7,561 bases of DNA from an uncultured Pirellulaceae bacterium (lineage in GTDB: Bacteria > Planctomycetota > Planctomycetia > Pirellulales > Pirellulaceae): the NCBI GenBank assembly GCA_934255105.1, contig CAKQNH010000205.1, positions 1-7,561 on the forward strand, given 5' to 3'. The translations under genes and the position numbers were made by a program. Positions 1 through 6,249 of this stretch are shown here, piece by piece; position 1 is the stretch's first letter, and every line of letters starts with the position of its first letter. The notes under the pieces were generated by a model, which saw nothing but the letters and a program-made list of their open reading frames with translations, was not told the origin of the DNA and searched no databases.

Positions 1-901
1 ACATACAGGTTTTCTGGTCTGCCAGCGAGGGTTCGGCTGGAATGGGCAGGCCACGCAGTGCCGCGGCAGCTTGGGCGAAGAGCCAAGGGCGGCCCAAGGC
101 GGCACGAGCGATCATGACGCCGTCTACGCGAAAGTGGCGGAAGGCATGGACCACCTTTTCAGGGCTATCGAGATCGCCGTTGCCGATCAACGGAATATTG
201 TGCAAGTGATCTTTCAGTTCGGCGATTTGTTCCCAGTCGGCGTTGCCTTTGAAATAGTCTTCGGCGGTGCGGCCATGCACGGTGAGCGCTGCCGCACCGG
301 CCTCTTCAACGACCCGAGCCACCAGGCGGGCATTGGCATTTTTGCGAGTGCAGCCGAGGCGAATTTTTGCTGTCACGGGCGTGGGTGAGCAAGCGGCGAC
401 CAACTGCGAAATGATCGCGTGCATCCTCTCCGGTTGGCTGAGCAAGTACGATCCGCTGTGCGCCTTTTGGGTCACCTGTCGAACTGGGCAGCCGAAATTG
501 ATGTCGACCACGCTGACTTGGTACTCTTCGACCAAGCGGCGACCAACTTTAGCCATTGTCTCAGGGTCGTTGTCCCAGATCTGCACCGCCAGCGGTCGCA
601 CCTCATCGCGGACACCCCACAAGCGATCGGGGTGTTCGCATTCGTTTTCATCGAGCCACACGAAGCCGCGAGCGTTGACCATCTCGGTGGCATGCAGCCC
701 CACCCCGCCGTAGTCGCGCACGATCTGGCGGTAGGCATAGTTGGTAAAACCAGCCATAGGGGCTTGCAGAATGGGCGGGTCGACTACGAGCGGCCCGATG
801 CGCAGAGGCTGCACGGCCAGTGGCATTTTGGCCGAATCGGCGTTTTCCTGCCAAGATTCGCCACTGGTGGTCGAAATAGTGAGTGTCGAACGGTGTACCA
901 T
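1..901 (-). CDS. dus: tRNA-dihydrouridine synthase (DusB-like), 3' end beyond the window
   Basis: A continuous minus-strand frame gives 300 residues before the left edge cuts it. The enzyme is an FMN- and NADPH-dependent reductase that converts uridine to dihydrouridine in tRNA, in the cytoplasm. Visible TIM-barrel landmarks, in order: APMAG at residues 47-51 (FMN site), NFGCP around 136-139 with Cys138 as the expected active-site acid, Lys146 and GSYLL just after it, AKIRLG at 178-183, TVHGR at 207-211, IGNGD at 239-243 and GVMIARAALGRPW at 261-273 (FMN phosphate region). Only the C-terminal helical RNA-binding part is missing. The ATG at 901 has a weak ribosome site. About 28 residues precede the usual domain start, so Met26 (ATG at 826) is an alternative, though it has no better Shine-Dalgarno. 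The small membrane-protein gene is divergent, 74 bp away. The family call is firm; DusB rather than another Dus subtype is inferred from the KxxGSxLL-like stretch. Confidence 0.95.
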   Translation of the reverse strand, partial: MVHRSTLTISTTSGESWQENADSAKMPLAVQPLRIGPLVVDPPILQAPMAGFTNYAYRQIVRDYGGVGLHATEMVNARGFVWLDENECEHPDRLWGVRDEVRPLAVQIWDNDPETMAKVGRRLVEEYQVSVVDINFGCPVRQVTQKAHSGSYLLSQPERMHAIISQLVAACSPTPVTAKIRLGCTRKNANARLVARVVEEAGAAALTVHGRTAEDYFKGNADWEQIAELKDHLHNIPLIGNGDLDSPEKVVHAFRHFRVDGVMIARAALGRPWLFAQAAAALRGLPIPAEPSLADQKTCM

Positions 902-975
902 AACAGCTAAGTGTATCCAAAAAGAGCGCGGAGCTTTCCAGAAAATGCGTTTTCTATAAAGGTTACAAAGAAACC

Positions 976-1218
976 ATGTTCCCTATCAACATGCCCCCTT
1001 TCGCCTTATCTCCTTTCCTGTTGTTGTTCGCGATTTTCATTGTCGCACTGGGAGGTGTGCTGCTATGGAAGATCGCTTGGGCTATTCTGGCTGGCGTTCG
1101 CGACATGATGAAGCACAGCCACGAAATTGAGCTCAAACAAACTTTGGTCGACCGCGGAATGTCCGCTGAAGAAATCGAGCGCATTGTACGAGTCACGCCC
1201 GACAGTAGAGTTACATAA
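976..1218 (+). CDS. small single-helix membrane protein, 80 aa, unknown function
   Basis: The first 40 or so residues are strongly hydrophobic (FLLLFAIFIVALGGVLLW), predicting one membrane helix or a helical hairpin. A charged amphipathic tail follows, with HEIELKQTLVDRGMSAEEIERIVR at about 48-71 given in pieces: HEIELKQTLVDRG, then MSAEEIERIVR. Short membrane proteins with this kind of GMSAEEIE tail are, as I recall, common in planctomycetes, and the layout (N-terminal helix, C-terminal helical tail) loosely resembles PspB, but I would not name it so. The ribosome site is weak: AAAGG at 958-962 lies 13 bases before the ATG. Met6 is an alternative start but has nothing better upstream. The gene is divergent from dus, and its last 8 bases overlap the end of the convergent amt gene. 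No function is assigned. Confidence 0.7.
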   Translation: MFPINMPPFALSPFLLLFAIFIVALGGVLLWKIAWAILAGVRDMMKHSHEIELKQTLVDRGMSAEEIERIVRVTPDSRVT

Positions 1219-2647
1219 AAATATAACCCTCTTCACCGTGTTGGGTAATGTCAAGTCCCTGGCGTTCAACAGTCGACGTTACTCGCAGGCCCAAGGTAGC
1301 GTTGATCAGCTTCAGTAGCCCAAAGCTAACCACACCCGAGAATACCCACGTTACGGCAGTGGCCACGAGCTGCCCAATGATCGTGGTGTAATTGCCTTCG
1401 ATCATGCCCAGGGGTTGGCCTTCGGCGATGTTCCATACCGCCCGGCTGGCAAATACGCCAGTGAGTAGAGCCCCCAATGTTCCGCCCACGCCATGCACGC
1501 CAAAGGCGTCGAGCGAGTCGTCATAGCCCAGTTTGTTTTTCAGGGTGGAGCACGAGAAATGGCACACGACGCCACCGGCAGCTCCCATAAGTAGCGCGGG
1601 CATAAGGCCCACGTGTCCTGCCGCAGGTGTGATACACACGAGTCCCGCGACTGCTCCGGAGCTAGCCCCCAGCAGCGTCGGCTTGCCCCGCTGCAACCAT
1701 TCCACACCAGCCCACGCCACGGCACCTGCCGCAGCGGCAAAGTGAGTCACCGCAAACGCACTGGCCGTGACACCATCGATGGCCAGTTGGCTACCCGCAT
1801 TGAAGCCAAACCAGCCAACCCACAACATGGCGGCTCCCAGAGCCGTGTATGTCAGATTGTGCGGCGGCATCGGTTCGCGACGGTGGCCAACACGTGGACC
1901 AATCACCATCGCCGCTACCAACGCAGTGACTCCCGAACTGATATGCACGACGGTTCCACCAGCGAAGTCCAGCGCGCCGCCGCCCCACGAATGCGGCTGG
2001 CCGAATGCCAAAATTCCTCCTCCCCAAACCCAGTGCGCCAGCGGGCAATACACCAGCGTACCCCACAGGATCGAAAATACTACCATCGCGCTGAACTTGA
2101 TCCGCTCGGCAAACGCACCGCAGATTAAAGCTGGCGTAATGATGAAAAACATCCCTTGAAAGAGCATGTGTGTTAGTCGCGGTAAGCTCGCATTGAACAT
2201 CGGCGTTTGCGGCTCGCCAGCGACCTCATTCCAACTCCGCCCCACATTGTTCATCAACACGTAGCTCGTGTCACCGATATAGGGATTGCCACTGCCGAAG
2301 GCCAGCGAATAGCCGTAGAGCGCCCACAGGACGGTCATCAGCCCCATCAGGAACATGCACTGCATCAGCACACTCAGCACGTTCTTCTTACGCACCAATC
2401 CACCATAGAACAACGCTAGCCCTGGGGCCGTCATGAACAGCACAAGCGCGCAGCACACCAACATCCATCCGTTGTGCGGCGACGATTCGGGGCTCGCCAG
2501 AAAAGTATCGCTTTGGAAAGCCGGAATGGGAGGCTGAGAGGTGACCTCCGGCACCTGCCCCATGCAGTCGGTCGGCCCGGCGATCAATGCGAGCCACAGC
2601 CAAAGTGGTGTAAAACGTCGACGCGTGGGAATTCGAATTGCATTCAC
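1211..2647 (-). CDS. amt: Ammonium transporter (Amt/MEP/Rh family)
   Basis: 478-residue inner-membrane ammonium channel/transporter of the AmtB type, normally a trimer with 11 helices per subunit. Signature stretches: GLALFYGGLVRKKNVLS at 76-92, FQGMF at 163-167 (the two Phe gate residues F163 and F167), AFAERIKF at 178-185, HWVWGGG at 205-211 (Trp208 at the outer site), LDFAGGTVVH at 226-235 (Asp227, pore His235), GFNAGS at 281-286 (Phe282, Ser286) and DAFGVHGVGG at 380-389 (second pore His385). The tail GLRVTSTVERQGLDITQHGE keeps the conserved C-terminal regulatory segment that works with PII proteins. All key pore residues are present, so it should be functional. Residues 1-30 look like a cleaved signal peptide, as in E. 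coli AmtB. The start is GTG, chosen because GGAG lies 9 bases upstream and it gives the signal peptide. No PII (glnK) gene is adjacent, which is unlike many amt loci; PII would have to be encoded elsewhere. Confidence 0.97.
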   Translation of the reverse strand: MNAIRIPTRRRFTPLWLWLALIAGPTDCMGQVPEVTSQPPIPAFQSDTFLASPESSPHNGWMLVCCALVLFMTAPGLALFYGGLVRKKNVLSVLMQCMFLMGLMTVLWALYGYSLAFGSGNPYIGDTSYVLMNNVGRSWNEVAGEPQTPMFNASLPRLTHMLFQGMFFIITPALICGAFAERIKFSAMVVFSILWGTLVYCPLAHWVWGGGILAFGQPHSWGGGALDFAGGTVVHISSGVTALVAAMVIGPRVGHRREPMPPHNLTYTALGAAMLWVGWFGFNAGSQLAIDGVTASAFAVTHFAAAAGAVAWAGVEWLQRGKPTLLGASSGAVAGLVCITPAAGHVGLMPALLMGAAGGVVCHFSCSTLKNKLGYDDSLDAFGVHGVGGTLGALLTGVFASRAVWNIAEGQPLGMIEGNYTTIIGQLVATAVTWVFSGVVSFGLLKLINATLGLRVTSTVERQGLDITQHGEEGYIFM

Positions 2648-2656
2648 TGAAATTTA

Positions 2657-2660
2657 CTCC
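2657..2660 (-). promoter_or_regulatory. Shine-Dalgarno site of amt
   Basis: GGAG on the minus strand, 9 bases before the GTG start codon at 2645-2647. It decides the GTG start, because an ATG four bases further in is out of frame. Confidence 0.65.
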
Positions 2661-2723
2661 GCAGGTGAAAGGAGAAAAGATGTGCAATGCATGTAGGTGA
2701 CGAAGGCCGTCCACTCACAGAGC

Positions 2724-2742
2724 TTTCGCAAACTGTGCGAAA
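2724..2742. repeat. Perfect 7-bp inverted repeat, possible operator
   Basis: TTTCGCA, then AACTG, then TGCGAAA: arms 2724-2730 and 2736-2742 match perfectly around a 5-base centre. It lies about 77-95 bp upstream of the amt start and about 290 bp upstream of the sulfatase start. Size and spacing fit a dimeric helix-turn-helix repressor or activator site. It has no T-run, so a terminator is unlikely. Which gene it controls is inferred from distance only. Confidence 0.5.
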
Positions 2743-3030
2743 CCGCATTGCCGCTGTCTGACAATTTACCGGAAACGGCTGCGACCCCCTAGTACGTGCT
2801 AGTGCATGCCGTCCCTGAGTGGCTACGGAAAGGGGCCGAAGGTGCTTGCCTCGACTGCTGATTCGAGCTTAGGGAATCATCTCCGCCCGCCGCCCGTTCG
2901 CGACGCTAAAGATTTTTTCGCTTTTTGCCTGTCTCTAAAGAGCTACAGCCTTGAGTTCGAGCCGCCGCTGGCAGCGCATTGTCTATACTTGACTAGAGTG
3001 CTTACAGATCCATCGATAGGAACCAACCCC

Positions 3031-4590
3031 ATGCGACGTGGCAGACTGAATCGTGTACTACTGCTGGTTGCCGTTTGCAACACAGCCATCTTTCAATCAG
3101 CGGTCGATTGCACGCTGGGTCAAGCTGCAGAGCGGCCGAACATCGTGATGATCTATACGGACGATGTCGGCTATGGCGATGTGTCGTGCAACGGGCAAAC
3201 GACCCTGCTGACTCCGAATATTGACCGCATCGCTCGCGAAGGGCTGCGGCACACCGACGCGCACTGCTCAGCCGCTACGTGTACACCCAGCCGATTTGCC
3301 ATGCTGACTGGCATGTATGCCTTTCGACAAAAGGGGACTGGCATTGCGCGCGGCAACGCCAACCTGATCATTCGACCTGAAACGACCACGCTGGCCGATC
3401 TCTTGAAGTCCGTCGGTTATCGAACTGGTGTGGTTGGCAAATGGCACTTGGGCCTGGGCGAGGGAGAAGTGGATTGGAACGGGGAAATCTCTCCCGGTCC
3501 AAAGGAACTGGGGTTCGACTACCATTTTTTGATTCCCGCTACGGGTGACCGTGTCCCCTGTGTGTACGTCGAACAATCGCGCGTGGTCGATTTGGATCCA
3601 GCCGACCCGATCGAGGTTAGTTACGACGAGCGGATCGATCACAGTCCATCGGGCGCCGAGCAGCCTGAGAGCTTGAAACAGCAAACGACCCAGGGCCACG
3701 ATCAGACCATCGTCAACGGGATCTCGCGAATTGGTTGGATGACAGGCGGGCAGAAGGCGCGTTGGATCGACGAAGACATGGCCGATGTGATCACGCATAA
3801 AGCGCTCAAGTTTCTGGAGCAACCGCAAACACAACCTTTCTTCTTGTACTTTGCTACGCAAGACATCCACGTCCCGCGAGTTCCCAACTCACGCTTTGTT
3901 GGCAAGAGCGGTCTGGGCAAGCGCGGCGATGCGATGTTGCAGCTCGACTGGTGCGTAGGGCAGATTCTGGAGAAGCTCGATGCACTGGGACTCAGCGACA
4001 ACACGCTGGTCATTTTCACATCCGACAATGGGCCCGTACTGGACGACGGCTACGCCGACCAGGCCAACGAACTGCTCGGAGATCACCGGCCCGCGGATGA
4101 TCTGCGGGGCGGCAAGTACTCCGCCTTTGAGGGTGGCACGCGCGTGCCATTGGCGTTGCGCTGGCCCGGCCGAATTGCTCCGGGAACGACATCCGAGGCG
4201 TTGGTAGGGCAAGTCGATTTGGCGCGCACATTAGCTACGCTGGTCGGTGCACAGGTTCCCGAGGATGCCTGCGGTGACAGTCGCGAGCAATTGGCTTGGT
4301 GGCTGGGAGATGAGACCACGGGCGGTCGTCCCCACTTGATCCATGAAGCCAATCAATTGGCTCTGCGAGCGGGTAACTGGAAATACATCCCGGCGGGTAA
4401 AACACGCGAAAAACTTGGCCCCTGGGAAATAGTAACGTTGGAACCACCGGGAGTTTTATACGACCTGAGCCAAGCCCGCGATGAGAGCGTGGACGTGGCC
4501 AGCCAGCAAGCCGAGCAGGTGAAGTTCATGCGTGATCTGCGAGACAAGGTGCTGAAGCATGCCGACCAACCCGAACTGATCGGGCAATAG
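3031..4590 (+). CDS. Secreted sulfatase (formylglycine-dependent, S1/arylsulfatase type)
   Basis: 519-residue hydrolase of sulfate esters, expected in the periplasm or outside the cell. Residues 1-32 form a signal peptide (MRRGRLNRVLLLVAV, then a cut near GQA-AERP). Active-site residues match the arylsulfatase pattern: Asp44-Asp45 (NIVMIYTDD, calcium), Cys84 in CTPSR with Arg88 (Cys84 becomes formylglycine), MLTGMY at 91-96, Lys137 and His139 in GKWH, His280 in QDIH, Asp332-Asn333 in SDNG (calcium), and Lys362 in GGKYSAFEGGTRVP. No key residue is missing. Activation needs a formylglycine-generating enzyme encoded elsewhere. I chose ATG 3031 because it starts a proper signal peptide and has AGG at 3018-3020. 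The frame is open to ATG 2806, but that adds 75 residues that would bury the signal peptide. Planctomycetes carry many such sulfatases for sulfated algal polysaccharides; the substrate here cannot be read from sequence. Its stop abuts the stop of the next, convergent gene. Confidence 0.96.
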   Translation: MRRGRLNRVLLLVAVCNTAIFQSAVDCTLGQAAERPNIVMIYTDDVGYGDVSCNGQTTLLTPNIDRIAREGLRHTDAHCSAATCTPSRFAMLTGMYAFRQKGTGIARGNANLIIRPETTTLADLLKSVGYRTGVVGKWHLGLGEGEVDWNGEISPGPKELGFDYHFLIPATGDRVPCVYVEQSRVVDLDPADPIEVSYDERIDHSPSGAEQPESLKQQTTQGHDQTIVNGISRIGWMTGGQKARWIDEDMADVITHKALKFLEQPQTQPFFLYFATQDIHVPRVPNSRFVGKSGLGKRGDAMLQLDWCVGQILEKLDALGLSDNTLVIFTSDNGPVLDDGYADQANELLGDHRPADDLRGGKYSAFEGGTRVPLALRWPGRIAPGTTSEALVGQVDLARTLATLVGAQVPEDACGDSREQLAWWLGDETTGGRPHLIHEANQLALRAGNWKYIPAGKTREKLGPWEIVTLEPPGVLYDLSQARDESVDVASQQAEQVKFMRDLRDKVLKHADQPELIGQ

Positions 4591-5325
4591 CTACGGTAGC
4601 CTAGCTGGAGCACTAAAGCCCGGTTGATAAACAAATTGCCTTTGCGCGGGAGCAGTTGGGGAGCGTTCAGGGGGACGCAGACGAGGTGTCGTCGACGCGC
4701 GCATGGTCTGCGCTGTGCTAGTCAAGTTCCCAACACTCCCCTGGCCTCCAGTCGCTGCGGGCAGGACGCTACCCAAGACGGGCGCGCTAGCCGAACCGCT
4801 GTGAGCTGACCTGTGATCGGCCACGGGGAGAGAACTAGCGTCGGGCCAAGCGCGTGCGATCGTGGCCGCCGGTGGAGACAGCGGTGGAGACAGCGGTGGT
4901 GGCGGCTGGACAGTTCCAGCTCCATTGATCCAAGGTGTCAGCGGCTTGATCGTCGACTCGCCTGCTGAATCGGACTGCCAAGCAGGTGCCGTCCCCTGTG
5001 AGATCAAATTATCGATAGGCGAACGAACGGGTGCCCAAGCAGGTAGCTCGGTAAGTGCCGTGCCCGCCGCAGGCAAAATCTGCTGCGAAAGATCGGGCAG
5101 ATCAAATGCGCTGCCGGTCCGAGCAAGGCCGCTGGAGTCGGTACCTGGGAGCTCGATCGACGCCAAGCGGGCGAGCCCAGCGGCGTGCGAAGCGGGCGGT
5201 TGTTTGACCGATCCCTCCACATCGACATCTGGGGGAAGGAAGAAGGGGGAGGCCAAGGCGGTGCCGCCGACCAGCGTGAGCATAGCCCAGCCCCGCGGGC
5301 CAACATAAGATTTTTTTTGTTGCAT
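4591..5325 (-). CDS. Proline/alanine/serine-rich exported or membrane-anchored protein, unknown function
   Basis: 244 residues with no fold I recognise. The N-terminus MQQKKSYVGPRGWAML, followed by a hydrophobic stretch to about residue 31, looks like a signal peptide or membrane anchor. The rest is low-complexity, rich in Pro, Ala, Ser, Thr and Gly, and likely disordered. It includes a Pro tract with two LSPP units near residues 144-151, encoded by a 12-bp tandem duplication. The last 16 residues are less biased and contain RQFVYQPGF, which may be a short conserved tail. Reality of the gene rests on the plausible N-terminal signal, an open frame of 735 bp and the exact stop-to-stop fit with the sulfatase. 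The ribosome site is weak (GAG, 10 bases upstream). The opposite strand at 4862-5308 is also open, but reads as Gly/Ser-rich low complexity without a good start. It may be a linker-type envelope protein; function not assigned. Confidence 0.7.
   Translation of the reverse strand: MQQKKSYVGPRGWAMLTLVGGTALASPFFLPPDVDVEGSVKQPPASHAAGLARLASIELPGTDSSGLARTGSAFDLPDLSQQILPAAGTALTELPAWAPVRSPIDNLISQGTAPAWQSDSAGESTIKPLTPWINGAGTVQPPPPLSPPLSPPAATIARAWPDASSLPVADHRSAHSGSASAPVLGSVLPAATGGQGSVGNLTSTAQTMRASTTPRLRPPERSPTAPAQRQFVYQPGFSAPARLP
4871..4894. repeat. 12-bp tandem duplication inside the proline-rich gene
   Basis: GGTGGAGACAGC occurs twice head to tail (4871-4882 and 4883-4894), followed by the partial unit GGTGG. 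In the minus-strand gene it encodes repeated LSPP units, so its length can vary by four residues without breaking the frame. Confidence 0.9.
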
Positions 5326-5403
5326 GGCACAGTTACTCAGCCAGAGCTGAGCCTAAAGTCCGCCGTGCCACTTCCTTGCGATGAGCGGGTCAATGAAATC
5401 AAT

Positions 5404-5426
5404 GCACTGCCAACCATGTGCAGTGC
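5404..5426. repeat. 7-bp inverted repeat upstream of the proline-rich gene
   Basis: GCACTGC at 5404-5410 and GCAGTGC at 5420-5426 are perfect complements with a 9-base centre. It lies 79-101 bp upstream of the minus-strand start at 5325, where an operator could sit. Function unknown. Confidence 0.5.
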
Positions 5427-5691
5427 GACTTGCTCGCGATTGCTCCCTAGCGAATTCCTTCTTCATGAAATTCCACACACAGACAATCGCACCTATCGTT
5501 CTTCGTCCAACGCATGTGGGCTTGACCAAGAATTCCACCCAAGGTTGCGTTAGCGAAGCGGCGTTGGGATTGCGGAATCGGTCGAGTGTGGCGCTTGCGC
5601 TAAAAAGTTGGCCCGCGAGATTCGCAGGAAACTGCGTTGGTGCCGGTCCGATCGCGAGTTGGTAGGGTTCAATTCAATAGACCATAGCGAA

Positions 5692-5725
5692 CCCCCCCGC
5701 GTTTAATTTCAGTTTCTCGGGGGGG
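5692..5725. repeat. GC-only 8-bp inverted repeat (C7G / CG7)
   Basis: CCCCCCCG at 5692-5699 pairs perfectly with CGGGGGGG at 5718-5725 around an 18-base AT-rich loop. Every pair is G-C, so the hairpin would be very stable. The right arm is followed by AAGCC, not a T-run, so a standard terminator is not supported. Being a G7 tract it could also form other DNA or RNA structures. It lies about 150 bp upstream of the GYF_2 start. Confidence 0.7.
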
Positions 5726-5727
5726 AA

Positions 5728-5876
5728 GCCTCAAAATCGCTTGCAATTGCTTGGCCGTTGTCCGAAAACTTAGGATGAGGCGGTAAGACGTTGAGCCTCA
5801 CAGAGCTGTCGTGTACACGGTCGTACATCCTCCCCGGACCTCACGGGGACCTCAATTTAACGAGGGGGAGAGACCC
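5728..5876 (+). promoter_or_regulatory. Candidate structured leader of the GYF_2 gene
   Basis: TGAGGC at 5776-5781 can pair either with GCCTCA upstream (5728-5733) or with GCCTCA downstream (5795-5800). Further on, CTCCCC at 5830-5835 can pair with GGGGAG of the ribosome site (5865-5870), while its CCCCG (5832-5836) can instead pair with CGGGG at 5844-5848. An 8-base direct repeat, GGACCTCA, stands at 5836-5843 and 5847-5854. These mutually exclusive pairings look like a cis-acting RNA switch, but each stem is only 5-6 bp and the transcript start is unknown. It matches no riboswitch class I know. Confidence 0.3.
5863..5870 (+). promoter_or_regulatory. Strong Shine-Dalgarno of the GYF_2 gene
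   Basis: AGGGGGAG ends 6 bases before ATG 5877. It decides this start over the in-frame GTG at 5811, which has no ribosome site and would add 22 unrelated residues. Confidence 0.8.
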
Positions 5877-6098
5877 ATGTCGGCTGATTGGTATTTTTTG
5901 GGTAAGGGATTTTTCTATCGCCCCAAACGCATAGGTCCGATTTGCGAGCGTGAATTGCTCGTCCGCATCGGCAAGGGCGAGATCGATCCTGATACGTTGC
6001 TTTCGAGCACAACTAAGACGCGCGGTCGCTGGATCGCTATGCGTGAGATCAAACCTGCGATTAAGCATTGGATGCATACACATCCCGATGCAGCTTAA
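5877..6098 (+). CDS. Small GYF_2 (DUF4339) domain protein
   Basis: 73 residues, almost all one GYF_2-type domain. The pattern WYFLGKGFFYRPKRIGPI at 5-22, ERELLVRIGKGEIDPDTLLSS starting at residue 24 (split here as ERELLVRIG, then KGEIDPDTLLSS) and a Trp at 52 with REIKPAI at 56-62 matches the family plan: WYY near the start, GPI/V before a helix, G-x-I-xPDTL, then a Trp. In this domain family the fold is thought to bind short proline-rich or other peptides; it often occurs fused to membrane segments, but here it stands alone with no signal peptide or helix, so it should be cytoplasmic. The gene is monocistronic, about 550 bp from its divergent neighbour, the proline-rich protein. A partner relation with that neighbour is conceivable but untested. 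The stop is followed by a repeat-rich gap. Confidence 0.85.
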   Translation: MSADWYFLGKGFFYRPKRIGPICERELLVRIGKGEIDPDTLLSSTTKTRGRWIAMREIKPAIKHWMHTHPDAA

Positions 6099-6165
6099 TA
6101 CTGCTCTACGATTGTCCGTGCTATTCGTTTAGCATTGGGCCAGCTATAACTGTCGCGGATATTTG

Positions 6166-6229
6166 GTAGCCGAAGTCGCCTGACTTTGGATATACCGAGC
6201 GAAGTCCAAAGTCTGGCGACTTCGGCTAC
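6166..6229. repeat. Long near-perfect inverted repeat (25-bp arms, 14-base loop)
   Basis: Left arm 6166-6190 begins GTAGCCGAAGTCGCC and ends GACTTTGGA; right arm 6205-6229 begins TCCAAAGTC and ends GGCGACTTCGGCTAC. The arms complement each other at 24 of 25 positions, the exception being a central T opposite T (6181/6214). It lies between the convergent ends of the GYF_2 and DUF1080 genes. It could serve as a hairpin terminator for both, although there is no T-run. Its shape and place fit a REP/BIME-type intergenic repeat. I recall similar GCGACTTCGGCTAC repeats from planctomycete genomes but have not verified this. Confidence 0.93.
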
Positions 6230-6249
6230 GAGAGCAGCTCCCTTGGCCG

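Larger units (their letters stand above)
2648..3030. other. Divergent intergenic control region (amt / sulfatase)
   Basis: About 380 bp between the starts of amt (minus) and the sulfatase gene (plus), with no gene that I can support. It holds the inverted repeat at 2724-2742. A TATACT hexamer at 2984-2989 sits 41 bases before the sulfatase ATG and could be a -10 box, but no good -35 is seen at 16-18 bases. I looked for a sigma-54 site (GG-N10-GC) upstream of amt, as expected for some nitrogen-controlled genes, and did not find one. The frame of the sulfatase is open through 2806-3030 but reads as non-conserved sequence, so I treat it as untranslated. Confidence 0.6.
5326..5876. other. Gene-free stretch with several inverted repeats
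   Basis: About 550 bp between the start of the proline-rich gene (minus) and the start of the GYF_2 gene (plus), so it should hold both promoters. Short open frames here (for example 5353-5538 minus, GTG start) lack a ribosome site and recognisable sequence. It holds inverted repeats at 5404-5426 and 5692-5725, alternating complementary GCCTCA/TGAGGC segments between 5728 and 5800, the 10-bp palindrome CGTGTACACG at 5810-5819 and a hairpin at 5832-5848. I cannot place a -35/-10 pair with confidence. Confidence 0.6.

Noticed and set aside
419..910. 163-residue plus-strand open frame at the left
   Set aside because: It is antisense to the dus frame, which carries all the family motifs on the other strand.
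1613..2128. 171-residue plus-strand open frame inside amt
   Set aside because: It lies antisense to the conserved core of amt and reads as biased Arg/His/Pro-rich sequence without a domain.
2648..2760. Sigma-54 promoter upstream of amt
   Set aside because: No GG-N10-GC arrangement was found at a TTGC word in this stretch on the minus strand.
2951..2994. Sigma-70 promoter using TTGAGT or TTGACT near TATACT
   Set aside because: The spacing is wrong: TTGAGT is 27 bases before TATACT, and TTGACT overlaps it, leaving no acceptable -10 at 17 bases.
3268..3870. 200-residue minus-strand open frame inside the sulfatase gene
   Set aside because: It is antisense to strongly conserved sulfatase motifs, has no recognisable domain, and is explained by codon composition of the plus-strand gene.
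4589..4606. Small hairpin AGCTA/TAGCT at the convergent gene ends as a terminator
   Set aside because: Only 5 bp, no T-run, and overlapping both stop codons; too weak to call.
4862..5308. 148-residue plus-strand frame opposite the proline-rich gene
   Set aside because: Low-complexity Gly/Ser-rich reading with no ribosome site or signal peptide; the minus-strand frame has a better N-terminus and fits its neighbour exactly.
5353..5538. 61-residue minus-strand frame with GTG start
   Set aside because: No Shine-Dalgarno, no recognisable features, and it lies in the presumed promoter region of the proline-rich gene.
5652..5687. tRNA-like words GAGTTGGTAG and GGTTCAATTC followed by a CCA
   Set aside because: The D-loop-like and T-loop-like words are directly adjacent with no room for an anticodon arm, and no acceptor stem can be paired.
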